A stretch of 64,000 nt of DNA from DASRFA01 sp035651755 (GTDB lineage Bacteria; Desulfobacterota; Binatia; UBA12015), in NCBI GenBank assembly GCA_035651755.1, contig DASRFA010000013.1:248001-312000 (forward strand). The letters run 5' to 3'. Positions 1-9,122 of the stretch are shown piece after piece. Below the pieces are notes generated by a model. It worked only from the letters and a program-made list of their open reading frames with translations. It had not been told where the DNA came from and made no database searches. The translations under genes were made by a program, and so were the position numbers. Position 1 is the stretch's first letter. Each line of letters begins with the position of its first letter.

Positions 1-1317
1 GACCGGGCGCGCGCTCTCCCGGATCCACCGCACGTCGCCCGTCTTGGTGCGGATGCGGAACTCGCTCGTGTCGGGCCGGTGCGCGATCAGGGTCCGCACG
101 CGCGCGAGCGCGATCTCGATGTCGTCCGGGTGCACGAGCGCGATCCCGCCGCCGAGCTGCTCGACCTCCTCGGTGGTGTAGCCGGTGATGCGCGTGAACG
201 CGCCGGCGATCCATTCGACCGTGACCGCCCCGGTCGGATCGACGCGAAACGCGTAGGCATAGTCCGACGTGAGCTCGGAGACCGCCCGGTAGCGCGCTTC
301 CGAACGGACGAGAGCTTCCTCCACGCGGCGGCGCTCGGTCACGTCGCGCATCGCGACCGAGAAGCCGCGCACCCGGTGCTCCTCGTCGTAGAGCGGTCCG
401 ATGATCGTGCTCGCCCAGAAGCGCGAGCCGTCCTTTCGCAGGCGATAGCCTTCCGATTCGTGCACGCCGTGCGCCGTCGCGTGCTCGAGGTCGATCGACG
501 GCCGACCCACGGCGACCTCCTCCGGCGGATAGAGGTGCGAGACGCTGCGGCCCACGATCTCGGCGGCCGCGTATCCGGCGATGCGCTCCGCGCCGCGGTT
601 CCAGCTCGTGATCTTGCCCTCGGGATCGACCGGAAAGATCGCGTAGTCGCGCACGCCTTCGACGAGCGACCGGAAATGCTCCTCGCTCTCGCGCAGCGCC
701 TCGTGCGCGCGCTCGGCCTCCGTCATCTCGCGGTAGAGCCGGAGGAAGACGGGGAGGAAGATGCCGACGCCGACGACGATGCCGACGACCAGCACGGCGT
801 AGGCGCTCGCGATGCGGCCGTTCCAGCGCGCCTCGAGCCGGGCGAGCCGATCGCGTTCGCCGCGGCGCATGCGATCGATCGTCGCGCGGACGTCCGCCAG
901 CCGCGACGCCGACCGCGACTGCTCCGCGGCGACCGGGTCGCCGTGGCGGCGGGCCACCACGCCATCGAGCCATCCGGCGTGCTCCGCGACCAGCGCTTCG
1001 ACGCCGCGACGCGCCACTGCCCCGCGGTCTCCGACGTCCCCCAAGTCGGCCAGCGCGGGATCGAGAGCCCCGCGCGCGCTCGCATACACGTCGCGGAGCT
1101 CGGAGCGCCCCGTGTCGGCATAGCCACGTGCCGCGACGTCGGCCTCGAGCAGAGCGTCGGCGAGCGCGGACAGCGCCACGTCGACGCGGTGGCTCTCCGC
1201 GAGCGCGCGCGCCGTGTCGTCGAGCGCGCCGGTGTTCAGATAGGCGTAGCCGCCGATCCCGACGAGCACCGCGAGGACGGCGCCGAGCGCCATCGCGAGC
1301 CTGCCGCGTGCCTTCAC
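1..1317 (-). CDS. CHASE3/PAS sensor protein, C-terminal part missing (window edge)
   Basis: Translating the minus strand from a GTG at 1317 gives an N-terminal membrane segment (about residues 8-27, LAVLVGIGGYAYL), then a roughly 130-residue helical extracytoplasmic region of CHASE3 type, a second membrane segment (VLVVGIVVGVGIFLPVFL), and two PAS/PAC repeats (for example RLRKDGSRFWAS and FSVAMRDVTERRR, then SEARYRAVSELTSDYAY). The reading frame is open to the left edge, so the output domain (histidine kinase or GGDEF/EAL) cannot be seen. A GAGGGGG Shine-Dalgarno lies about 10 bases upstream of the GTG. It is divergent from alaS. The sensory role follows from family knowledge; the ligand is unknown. 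Confidence 0.8.
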   Translation of the reverse strand, partial: MKARGRLAMALGAVLAVLVGIGGYAYLNTGALDDTARALAESHRVDVALSALADALLEADVAARGYADTGRSELRDVYASARGALDPALADLGDVGDRGAVARRGVEALVAEHAGWLDGVVARRHGDPVAAEQSRSASRLADVRATIDRMRRGERDRLARLEARWNGRIASAYAVLVVGIVVGVGIFLPVFLRLYREMTEAERAHEALRESEEHFRSLVEGVRDYAIFPVDPEGKITSWNRGAERIAGYAAAEIVGRSVSHLYPPEEVAVGRPSIDLEHATAHGVHESEGYRLRKDGSRFWASTIIGPLYDEEHRVRGFSVAMRDVTERRRVEEALVRSEARYRAVSELTSDYAYAFRVDPTGAVTVEWIAGAFTRITGYTTEEVEQLGGGIALVHPDDIEIALARVRTLIAHRPDTSEFRIRTKTGDVRWIRESARPV

Positions 1318-1454
1318 CTCAGCCTTGCCCCCTCGGCCGCCCGCGTCCGGAACCGCCGCGGCCACGATCGTCGATACCACAGTGAAGCACCCGCTCGGCG
1401 AGCGCTGCACGCGGACCGCGATGTCGAATCGCGGAAAGGCCTCTGCTAGCGTCG

Positions 1455-4085
1455 ATGGACATGCTCGGAGCCGACGTCCGCCAGACCTTTCTCGAGTTTT
1501 TTCGCGCTCGTTCGCACCTCATCGTACCGAGTGCGCGCATCGTTCCGGAGAGCGATCCGTCGCTCCTCTTCACGAACGCGGGGATGGTCCCGTTCAAGAA
1601 CGTCTTCCTCGGGAACGAGCGGCCGCGCGCGCCGCGCGTCGCCGACGTCCAGAAGTGCCTTCGCATCTCCGGCAAGCACAACGACCTCGATGACGTCGGA
1701 CGCGACGTCTACCACCAGACGTTTTTCGAGATGCTCGGCAACTGGTCCTTCGGCGACTACTACAAGGCCGAGGCGATCGAGTGGGCCTGGCAGCTCCTGA
1801 CGCGCGAGTGGGGGCTTCCGAAGGACCGCCTCTACGCGACCGTCTTCGAGAGCGACCAGGAGGCCGAGCAGCTCTGGCCGCGGGTGACGGATCTGCCGGC
1901 CGACCGGGTCCTCCGCTTCGGCGCCAAGGACAACTTCTGGGAGATGGGCGAGACCGGGCCCTGCGGACCGTGCTCGGAGATCCATTTCGACCGGGGCCCG
2001 GGCAAGTGCGACCTGCCGCCCGGGCACCGCTGCGGCGTGAACTCCGGCTGCGCCCGCTACATGGAGATCTGGAACCTGGTCTTCATCCAGAACAACCGCG
2101 AGCCCGGCGGCCGGCTCACGGAGCTTCCGGCGAAGCACGTCGACACCGGGATGGGCCTCGAGCGCGTGACCGCGATCCTCCAGGGCGTCGACGGCAACTA
2201 CGACACGGACCTCCTCCGCGGCATGATCGCCGTCGCCGAGGAGCGTGCCCGCAAGCGCTACGGCGGCGGCTCGTCGCCCGACGACGTCGCCTTCCGCGTC
2301 ATCGCCGACCACGGCCGGGCCGTGGCGGTCATGATCGCGGATGGCATCGTGCCCTCGAACGAGGGGCGCGGCTACGTCCTCCGTCGGCTGCTGCGCCGGG
2401 CCGCACGTCAGGGCCGCGTGCTGGGCATCGTGGACCCGTTTCTCGGCGCCGTCACCGACCGGGTGTGTGACGTGCTCGGCGTCGGCTACCCCGAGCTGGG
2501 CGAGGCGCGCGACCGCATCCGCCAGACCGTCACCGGGGAGGAGGAGCGCTTCGGAGAGACGCTCGAGAAGGGCCTCGGGCTCCTCGAGGAGGAGGTCGCT
2601 CGCCTGCGGGAGAGCCGCGGCACCGTGCTGCCGGGACGCGTCGCCTTCAAGCTCTACGACACCTACGGCTTCCCGGTCGACCTGACGGAGGACATCCTGC
2701 GCGGCGAGGGCCTCGCCGTCGACCACGCCGCGTTCGAGACGGCGATGGACGAGCAGCGCGCCCGCGCGCGCGAGGGCGCCCGCTTCACGACGGCCACGAC
2801 CGGCAGCTTCGGCGACGCGCGCTCGCGCTTCGCCGGCGACCGCGTCGAGAAGGTCGAGTCGCGCATCGTCGGGCTCGCGGTCGACGGCGAGGAGCGCGAG
2901 CTCGCGAAGGAAGGGGAGATCGTCGACGTCGTCACGGCGGAGACGCCCTTCTACGGGGAGTCCGGCGGCCAGGTCGGGGACGTCGGCACGATCGCGCTCG
3001 CGGACGGCTCGCTCGTCGAGGTGACCAAGACGCGGCGGCCGCGCCCCGACCTGACCGTGCACCACGGCCGCGTCGTGCGCGGAGCCGCCGTGCGCGGCCA
3101 CCTCGCAACGCTCGCGATCGACGCCGAGCGCCGCGAGGCGACGCGCCTCAACCACTCCGCGACGCACATCCTGCACGCGGCGCTCCGCCACCAGCTCGGC
3201 GAGCAGGTGCGGCAAGCGGGCTCGCTCGTCGCGCCCGATCGCCTGCGCTTCGACTTCACGCACGACGCGCGCCTCTCCGAGGACCGCCTCGCGGAGATCG
3301 AGGACGAGGTGAACGCGCACATCCGCGAGAACGCGGACGTGACGGTCGAGGAGCTGGCGTACGACGACGCGATCAAGGCGGGCGCGCTCGCGTTCTTCGG
3401 CGACAAGTACGGCGACCGCGTGCGGGTTCTCCGCATGGGCAACTTCTCGGTCGAGCTCTGCGGCGGCACGCACGTCCGGCGGACCGGCGACATCGGCGTC
3501 TTCAAGCTGCGCGGCGAGGCAGCGGTCGGCGCCGGCGTACGCCGCATCGAGGCGCTCACCGGCGAGGGCGCGCTCGACGCGATCCGCCGACGCGAGCGCG
3601 AGCTGCGCGACGTCGCCGGGCTGCTGCGCGGCAGCGAGGAAGAGGTCGCGGCGAAGCTCGAGAAGCTCCTCGCCGCGCAGAAGGAGCTCGAGCGCCGGCT
3701 CGCCGAGACCCAGGCGAAGCTCGTGTCCGGAGCGTCGCGCGACCTGCTCGACGGCGTCCGCCGGGTGAACGGCATCCAGGTGCTGGCCCGGCGCGTCGAG
3801 CAGGCCGACCCGCGCGTCATGCGGGAGCTCGCCGACAAGCTGCGCGACCGGCTCCGCTCGGGGGTCGTCGTCCTCGGCGGCAGCGACGGCGACAAGGTCA
3901 TCCTGCTGGCGGCGGTCACGAAGGACCTGGTCGGCAAGGTCAATGCGGGCCGCATCATCCAGGCGATCGCGCCGATCGTCGGCGGCGGCGGCGGCGGGAG
4001 GCCGGACTTCGCGCAGGCCGGGGGCAAGGACGCCTCGAAGCTGCCCCAGGCGCTCGAGCGCGTCTACGAGCTGATCTCCGCATGA
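1455..4085 (+). CDS. alaS: Alanine--tRNA ligase
   Basis: Charges tRNA-Ala with alanine in the cytoplasm and edits mischarged Ser/Gly. At 876 residues it has the usual full length. Visible parts are the class II catalytic core (SDPSLLFTNAGMVPFKNVF near the N-terminus, GETGPCGPCSEIHFDRGP), the editing domain zinc motifs (LNHSATHILH and CGGTHVRRTGD), and the C-terminal DHHA1-type domain ending in a Gly-rich GGGGGGRPDFAQAGG stretch. Start is ATG 1455, with a second in-frame ATG two codons on. The stop overlaps the next start as ATGA, so it is probably translationally coupled to the PhoH-like gene. Confidence 0.97.
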   Translation: MDMLGADVRQTFLEFFRARSHLIVPSARIVPESDPSLLFTNAGMVPFKNVFLGNERPRAPRVADVQKCLRISGKHNDLDDVGRDVYHQTFFEMLGNWSFGDYYKAEAIEWAWQLLTREWGLPKDRLYATVFESDQEAEQLWPRVTDLPADRVLRFGAKDNFWEMGETGPCGPCSEIHFDRGPGKCDLPPGHRCGVNSGCARYMEIWNLVFIQNNREPGGRLTELPAKHVDTGMGLERVTAILQGVDGNYDTDLLRGMIAVAEERARKRYGGGSSPDDVAFRVIADHGRAVAVMIADGIVPSNEGRGYVLRRLLRRAARQGRVLGIVDPFLGAVTDRVCDVLGVGYPELGEARDRIRQTVTGEEERFGETLEKGLGLLEEEVARLRESRGTVLPGRVAFKLYDTYGFPVDLTEDILRGEGLAVDHAAFETAMDEQRARAREGARFTTATTGSFGDARSRFAGDRVEKVESRIVGLAVDGEERELAKEGEIVDVVTAETPFYGESGGQVGDVGTIALADGSLVEVTKTRRPRPDLTVHHGRVVRGAAVRGHLATLAIDAERREATRLNHSATHILHAALRHQLGEQVRQAGSLVAPDRLRFDFTHDARLSEDRLAEIEDEVNAHIRENADVTVEELAYDDAIKAGALAFFGDKYGDRVRVLRMGNFSVELCGGTHVRRTGDIGVFKLRGEAAVGAGVRRIEALTGEGALDAIRRRERELRDVAGLLRGSEEEVAAKLEKLLAAQKELERRLAETQAKLVSGASRDLLDGVRRVNGIQVLARRVEQADPRVMRELADKLRDRLRSGVVVLGGSDGDKVILLAAVTKDLVGKVNAGRIIQAIAPIVGGGGGGRPDFAQAGGKDASKLPQALERVYELISA

Positions 4086-5071
4086 GCGGCCCCGCGGCTC
4101 CGGAAACCCGCCGAAACGGCGCCAGCGCCGCCCAGCGCGTCGAGCTCCACGCGCCCGCCCTGATGACCGCGCTCTTCGGCCAGCACGACGAGCACCTCAA
4201 GATCGTCGAGGCCGAGACCGGCGCGCATCTCACGGTGACCGACGCGGCGATCGAGGTGCGCGGCGACGACGTCCAGGTCGAGCTCGCGACCCGCATCCTG
4301 CGCCAGCTCTACGGCCTCGTCGAGGCGGGCTACCCGCTGTACGCCTCCGACGTCGGCTACGCGGTCCGGATCCTGTCCGCCGATCGCAGCGCGAACCTGC
4401 GGGAGATCTTCCTCGACACCGTCTTCATCTCCGCGCACAAGCGAACGATCGCGCCCAAGTCGATCGCGCAGAAGCACTACATCGACTCGATCCGGAAGCA
4501 CGACATCGTCTTCGGGATCGGCCCGGCCGGAACCGGCAAGACCTACCTCGCGATGGCGATGGCGGTCGCGGCGCTCGTCAAGGACGAGGTCGCGCGCATC
4601 GTGCTGACGCGCCCGGCGGTCGAGGCGGGGGAGCGCCTCGGCTTCCTCCCCGGCGACCTCGCCGAGAAGGTGAACCCGTACCTGCGCCCGCTCTACGACG
4701 CGCTCAACGACATGGTCGACGTCGATCGCGCCCGCCGCTACATGGACCGCGGCACGATCGAGGTCGCACCGCTGGCCTTCATGCGCGGCCGCACGCTGAA
4801 CGACTCCTTCGTCATCCTCGACGAAGCGCAGAACACGACACGCGAGCAGATGAAGATGTTCTTGACGCGCCTCGGCTTCGGCTCGAAGACCGTCATCACG
4901 GGCGACGTGACCCAGATCGACCTCCCGTCGGGGAAGACGTCCGGGCTCATCGAGGCGCGCGACATCCTGCAGGGCGTGGAGGGGATCCGCTTCGTCCAGT
5001 TCACCGAGCGGGACGTCGTCCGCCACCGCCTGGTCCAGCAGATCATCGCGGCGTACGAGCGCGCGCCGTGA
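4082..5071 (+). CDS. ybeZ: PhoH-like ATPase (YbeZ family)
   Basis: A cytoplasmic P-loop NTPase of the PhoH/YbeZ family, thought to act with the endoribonuclease YbeY in rRNA maturation and RNA quality control. The sequence shows a Walker A GPAGTGKT at about residue 147, a Walker B-like FVILDEAQN, and the conserved LTRPAVEAGERLGFLPGD segment. Length (329 aa) is normal. The N-terminal 100 residues match the KH-like region common in this family. It starts inside the alaS stop (ATGA) and is followed 13 bases later by ybeY, the standard ybeZ-ybeY order. Function is by family; the sequence match is clear. Confidence 0.93.
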   Translation: MSGPAAPETRRNGASAAQRVELHAPALMTALFGQHDEHLKIVEAETGAHLTVTDAAIEVRGDDVQVELATRILRQLYGLVEAGYPLYASDVGYAVRILSADRSANLREIFLDTVFISAHKRTIAPKSIAQKHYIDSIRKHDIVFGIGPAGTGKTYLAMAMAVAALVKDEVARIVLTRPAVEAGERLGFLPGDLAEKVNPYLRPLYDALNDMVDVDRARRYMDRGTIEVAPLAFMRGRTLNDSFVILDEAQNTTREQMKMFLTRLGFGSKTVITGDVTQIDLPSGKTSGLIEARDILQGVEGIRFVQFTERDVVRHRLVQQIIAAYERAP

Positions 5072-5084
5072 GCGGCCGCCTCCG

Positions 5085-5642
5085 GTGAGCGAGCGCGCGC
5101 GGCCGCGCGCTCCCATCGCCATCGACGTGCGCGCGCCGCGCGGCGCCGGCGAGTCCGCCACGGTCGCACGGCGGACGGCGCGGAGCGCCCTCCGGAAGCT
5201 CGGCGCGGCCCCGTGCGAGCTCTCGATCGCGCTCGTCGACGACGCCGAGATGCGCGAGCTGAACCGCGCCTGGCGCGGCAAGGACCGGCCGACCGACGTG
5301 CTGTCGTTCTCGCAGCGCGAATCCCGCCGCGACGGGCACGACGGCGACGACCGGGAGCGCGAGGCGCCACCCGGAGCGGCCGGCCCGCCGCTCCTCGGCG
5401 ACGTCGTCGTGTCGCTGCCGACGGCCGCCCGACAAGCCCGGCGCCGCCGCACGCCGCTCGAGCGCGAGCTCGCGACGCTGGTCGTGCACGGCATCCTGCA
5501 CCTCCTGGGCTGGGACCACGAACGCTCGCCCGCGGAGGCCCGCCGGATGTTCCGGATGCAGCGCGACCTGCTCGGCGAGATGCCGGCCGGGCGCTCCGCG
5601 CGTCGGCGCCCCGCGGCGGGTGGATCCCGCGGCCGCGGCTGA
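5085..5642 (+). CDS. ybeY: Endoribonuclease YbeY
   Basis: Single-strand-specific metalloendoribonuclease needed for 16S rRNA 3'-end maturation and ribosome quality control. The zinc-site signature HGILHLLGWDHE is present, as is the upstream NRAWRGKDRPTDVLSFS motif. The start is GTG at 5085 with an adjacent GCCGCCTCCG region rather than a strong Shine-Dalgarno. The protein is 185 aa, about 30 longer than many homologues because of a basic, Arg-rich C-terminal tail and an Arg/Gly/Asp-rich insert before LLGDVVVSLP. It follows the PhoH-like gene directly, which supports the call. Confidence 0.93.
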   Translation: MSERARPRAPIAIDVRAPRGAGESATVARRTARSALRKLGAAPCELSIALVDDAEMRELNRAWRGKDRPTDVLSFSQRESRRDGHDGDDREREAPPGAAGPPLLGDVVVSLPTAARQARRRRTPLERELATLVVHGILHLLGWDHERSPAEARRMFRMQRDLLGEMPAGRSARRRPAAGGSRGRG

Positions 5643-5782
5643 GATCCGATCGACCCGGCTGCTCCGGAACGGGTGGTGAAGCGGAGCGCCCCGTGCCACC
5701 TTGGAATCAGACCGCCGCCGCGCGCCGCCGCGCGTCGAACGGCTCGCTCGACGTGGAGACCAGAGACCGATCGCCGGTGCGC

Positions 5783-6670
5783 ATGGCAGGGAGCGCCCGG
5801 TCCGCTGCCGCCTTCGCGGAGGCCCCGGCGGCCTCACCGCCGCCGGACGAGGTCGTCTCGGAGCCGGCCCGGCACCGGGGATCGCTGCCGCATCGTCTCT
5901 CCGCACGGTCGTTCGCCATCGCCTGGGCGATCGCGATCGGCGCGCACCTCCTCCTGCTCGCGGTGGCGCTGTCGTGGCATCGCGCGACGCCGGTCGCCGA
6001 GGAACCGCCGATCCGGCTCGTTTTCCGGGAGCCGCCGCCCCCGCCGCCGGCGCCGCTCGGCGCACCGGACGGCGGAGGTGCGGCCCCGGCCGCTCCGCAG
6101 GACGGCGCGCGCGCTTCGTCTCGGGAGCCCGCGCACGACGACGCTCGTCTCGTCCACCAGACGAAGGCGCCGCCAACGGCCGCTCGACCGAAGCCGAAGC
6201 CGGAAGCGAAAAAGCCGGTCCCGCCCGCGAGCGTCGCGCCCGCGCGCGCGGAGCAGAACGAGGTCGCCGCGCGCGACGTGGCACCGGGAACTGCCGCGGG
6301 AAGCGCGAACGGCGAGGCGGCCGGGGTCGCCGGCGGCGTCGCGGGCGGGGTTCCGGGCGGTGTCGTCGGCGGCAGGGGCGCCGTGCCGGTGAGCCAGGTG
6401 GCGGAGCCGCCGGTCCTCGTTCGCCGCGTGCCGCCGGTCTACCCGGAGGAGGCACGCCGGCGCGACGTCGAGGGTCTCGTCCTCCTCGAGGCGGTCCTCG
6501 ATCGCGACGGGCGCGTCGAGCCCGACGTCAAGGTCCTGCGGTCGATCCCGCTTCTCGATGCCGAGGCGATCGCCGCCGTCCGGCAGTGGCGCTTCAGCCC
6601 GGCGCGCGCGCGCGGCGGCGAGACGGTGCGAGTCATTCTGGAGGTACCGATCCGCTTCGTGCTGCGCTGA
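5783..6670 (+). CDS. tonB: Energy transducer TonB-like protein
   Basis: Couples the inner-membrane proton motive force to outer-membrane receptors. The 295-residue protein has a cytoplasmic N-terminus, one membrane helix (about residues 43-63, FAIAWAIAIGAHLLLLAVAL), a long periplasmic Pro/Ala/Gly-rich linker with Pro runs and KPKPEAKKP, and a C-terminal TonB domain (PPVYPEEARRRDVEG ... AVRQWRFSPAR). ATG 5783 was chosen; GTG 5753 in the same frame is an alternative that adds ten residues. The frame stays open further upstream through ybeY, but that part overlaps coding sequence and looks like high-GC shadow. exbB and exbD follow directly. Confidence 0.88.
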   Translation: MAGSARSAAAFAEAPAASPPPDEVVSEPARHRGSLPHRLSARSFAIAWAIAIGAHLLLLAVALSWHRATPVAEEPPIRLVFREPPPPPPAPLGAPDGGGAAPAAPQDGARASSREPAHDDARLVHQTKAPPTAARPKPKPEAKKPVPPASVAPARAEQNEVAARDVAPGTAAGSANGEAAGVAGGVAGGVPGGVVGGRGAVPVSQVAEPPVLVRRVPPVYPEEARRRDVEGLVLLEAVLDRDGRVEPDVKVLRSIPLLDAEAIAAVRQWRFSPARARGGETVRVILEVPIRFVLR

Positions 6671-6714
6671 CGCGCGCCGCCGGCGCGCGATCGGCGAGAT
6701 CGCTGGAGGAACCG

Positions 6715-7407
6715 ATGCAGCTTTCGTTGATGGAGCTCTGGCCCGCGATGGGCCCGCTGGCCAAGGGAGTCGTCCTCCTGCTCGTCGGCATGTCCCTTCT
6801 GTCGCTGACCGTCGCCGTCGAGCGCATGCTGGCGCTCGCGCGGTCGGGGAGAGAGTCGGCGCGGTTCCTCCAGGCGTGGCGGCACACGCTCTCGGAGCGC
6901 GGCATCGTCGCTGCGGCCGCCGAGGCGAAGGGCTTCCCTCACAGCCACGTCGCGCACCTCGTCGAGGAGGCGACGCGTCTCGCGGCCGACGGCTCCGGCG
7001 ACGAGCGCGCCTGGCTGGAAGCGTACGACCGGACCGCGCGCCGGATCATCGTCGCGACGGGCGTCGACGCGAAGCGCGGCCTGGGCGTCCTCGCGACCGT
7101 CGGGTCCACGGCGCCTTTCGTCGGACTCTTCGGCACGGTGGTCGGGATCGTGACCGCGTTCCACACGATGGGCGTGACCGGCCAGGGCGGCCTCGGGTCG
7201 GTCTCGGCGGGAATCGCAGAGGCGCTCGTGTCGACGGCGCTCGGCATCCTGGTCGCGATCCCGGCGCTCTGGCTGTTCAATGCCTTGACGCAGCGGATCC
7301 AGCGGCTCCTCGCCGAGCTCGAGTGCGTCGCCGAGGAGCTCGCCGTCGCGGCGCTCGGCGAGGCGCAGCGCACGGCCGCGCGGCCGCTCCACCTCGTCGG
7401 CCGCTGA
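6715..7407 (+). CDS. exbB: MotA/TolQ/ExbB proton channel family protein
   Basis: Inner-membrane proton-channel subunit that with ExbD energises TonB. The 230-residue protein has one N-terminal helix (LAKGVVLLLVGMSLLSLTVAVE), a cytoplasmic loop, and the two conserved C-terminal helices including LATVGSTAPFVGLFGTVVGI and GIAEALVSTALGILVAIPA. Start ATG 6715 has a clear GGAGGA Shine-Dalgarno 5 bases upstream. The gene lies between tonB and exbD in the same direction, a complete tonB-exbB-exbD unit. TolQ is the alternative name within the family, but the neighbouring tonB favours ExbB. Confidence 0.92.
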   Translation: MQLSLMELWPAMGPLAKGVVLLLVGMSLLSLTVAVERMLALARSGRESARFLQAWRHTLSERGIVAAAAEAKGFPHSHVAHLVEEATRLAADGSGDERAWLEAYDRTARRIIVATGVDAKRGLGVLATVGSTAPFVGLFGTVVGIVTAFHTMGVTGQGGLGSVSAGIAEALVSTALGILVAIPALWLFNALTQRIQRLLAELECVAEELAVAALGEAQRTAARPLHLVGR

Positions 7408-7421
7408 CCGGGAGCCCCGCG

Positions 7422-7847
7422 ATGGCCGTGCACGCGACGACCAACGACGACCTGAAGGCCGAGATCAACGTGACGCCGCTCGTCGACGTCGTGCTCGTCC
7501 TCCTCATCATCTTCATGGTCGTGACCCCGCTCCTCAGGCAGGAGGTCCCGATCGACCTGCCGCTCGCGCAGAACAGCCGGAACGCCGGCGACCCGGGGCA
7601 GATCACCGTGAGCCTCGCGGCCGACGGTCGGACGTTCGTGAACGGCGTCGCGGTGCCGCCCGACGACCTCGTGCCGCGCTTGACGGCGATCTACGCCGAG
7701 CGCCCCGACAAGACGATCTTCCTCGAGGCCGACCGCGGGCTGCCGCACGGGCGCGTCGTCGACCTGATGGACCAGTGCCGGGCCGCGGGGATCGTCCGGA
7801 TCGGCATCGTCACCAAGAAGGAGCCGTCGCCCTCCGGAGCGTCCTGA
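7422..7847 (+). CDS. exbD: Biopolymer transport protein ExbD/TolR family
   Basis: Partner of the ExbB channel. The 141-residue protein has a short cytoplasmic tail, one membrane helix with the conserved protonatable Asp (D22 in VTPLVDVVLVLLIIFMVV), and a periplasmic ExbD domain (GQITVSLAADGRTFVNGV ... VVDLMDQCRAAGI). The ATG at 7422 is 14 bases after the exbB stop. Length and topology are normal for the family. Confidence 0.93.
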   Translation: MAVHATTNDDLKAEINVTPLVDVVLVLLIIFMVVTPLLRQEVPIDLPLAQNSRNAGDPGQITVSLAADGRTFVNGVAVPPDDLVPRLTAIYAERPDKTIFLEADRGLPHGRVVDLMDQCRAAGIVRIGIVTKKEPSPSGAS

Positions 7848-7949
7848 CGCGCGCGCTTCGCGGACGGGCCGAGTTGCGGGACCGCCGCGCTGCCCGGTAC
7901 GGTGCCGGGATGCGCCGGCGCCCGACGCGCCGTGCGCGAGGGTGTGAGG

Positions 7950-9084
7950 ATGCTGCTCTCCGAAGGACGCGACCGCCTGTCCCAGCTCGAGGAGCGCATC
8001 GCCGCGCTCGGGAGGCACCTTTGACGTCGCCGGCCTGACGGCGCGCGCCGCGGAGCTCGATCTCGTCTCCTCGGGAGAGGACCTCTGGCAGAACGCCGAG
8101 CGCGCGCAGGCAGTGCTGCGCGAGCGCTCGTCGGTGCAGGCGAAGCTCGCGGGCTTCGCGCGGCTGCAGGAGGGCGCGGAGGAGGTCCGCCTCTACCTCG
8201 ACATGGCGGCGGAGGGCGAGAGCGACGCGCTGGCGGAAGCCGAGCCGCGCCTCGAGCAGCTCGCGGCCGAGACGGCGAAGCTCGAGTTCGAGCGCATGCT
8301 CGGCGGCGAGCACGACCGCTCGAACGCGATCGTCACGATCCACCCCGGCGCCGGCGGCCTCGAGGCGCAGGACTGGGCGGAGATGCTGATGCGCATGGTG
8401 CTCCGCTGGGCGGAGCGCCGTGGCTACAAGGCGCAGATGGTCGACGAGCTGCCGGGCGAGGGCGCCGGCATCAAGAGCGCGACCTTCACCGTCGAGGGCG
8501 AGCACGCGTACGGGTACCTGAAGGCCGAGGCCGGCGTGCACCGGCTCGTCCGCATCTCGCCGTTCGACGCGAACGCGCGCCGCCAGACCTCGTTCGCCGC
8601 CATCCTCGTGAGCCCGGAGATCGAGGAGGACATCGACATCGAGATCCGCGACGAGGACCTGCGCGTCGACACGTACCGGTCGTCGGGAGCCGGCGGGCAG
8701 CACGTGAACAAGACGGACTCCGCGGTCCGGCTGACGCACCTGCCGACCGGCATCGTCGTCGCCTGCCAGAACGAGCGCTCGCAGCACAAGAACCGCGCGA
8801 TGGCGATGAAGATCCTGCGGTCTCGCCTGTACGAGCTCGAGCTCGAGAAGCAGCGCGAGAAGAAGGAGCAGCTCACGGGGCAGAAGCGCGAGATCAACTT
8901 CGGAAGCCAGATCCGCTCGTACGTGCTGCACCCCTACCGCATGGTGAAGGACCACCGGACCGGCATCGAGATCGGAAACGCCGACGCCGTCCTCGACGGC
9001 GACCTCGATCGCCTGATCGAAGGCGAGCTCCTCCGTCGCGCGGGCGAGCCGGTCGCGGCGGCGCCCGCGTCGCAGCCGGCATAG
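7950..9084 (+). CDS. prfB: Peptide chain release factor 2, with programmed +1 frameshift
   Basis: RF2 recognises UGA/UAA stop codons and triggers peptide release. The coding sequence is in two frames: ATG 7950 to CTT 8019-8021 (24 codons), then, after skipping one base, GAC 8023 to stop 9084, giving about 377 residues. The second part holds the stop-recognition and GGQ region (TYRSSGAGGQHVNKTDSAVR) and HPGAGGLEAQDWAEML. The upstream frame ends in TGA, which RF2 itself reads, so the gene is expected to autoregulate as in E. coli. A GTG at 7932 in the first frame is a possible earlier start. It is convergent with the aminotransferase fusion gene. Confidence 0.95.
8010..8025 (+). promoter_or_regulatory. 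prfB programmed +1 frameshift signal
   Basis: The site reads GGGAGG CAC CTT TGA C. The slippery CTT followed by in-frame TGA and C is the canonical RF2 site. The internal Shine-Dalgarno-like GGGAGG (8010-8015) sits exactly 3 bases before CTT, the spacing known to stimulate the shift in E. coli. When RF2 is scarce, ribosomes pause at TGA 8022-8024 and slip forward to GAC at 8023. Confidence 0.95.
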
Positions 9085-9122
9085 CTCGCGCGCCGACGGG
9101 GCGTGCCCGGCGCCCGGCCGTC

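Noticed and set aside
79..1449. A plus-strand open frame over the left-edge region
   Set aside because: The minus-strand frame gives membrane helices and two PAS domains, so the plus frame is a shadow.
5213..5782. Upstream extension of tonB through ybeY
   Set aside because: It overlaps the ybeY frame with its zinc motif and is Arg-rich; the TonB topology begins after 5753/5783.
7950..9084. prfB as a broken gene
   Set aside because: The in-frame TGA lies at the canonical programmed frameshift site with correct spacing.
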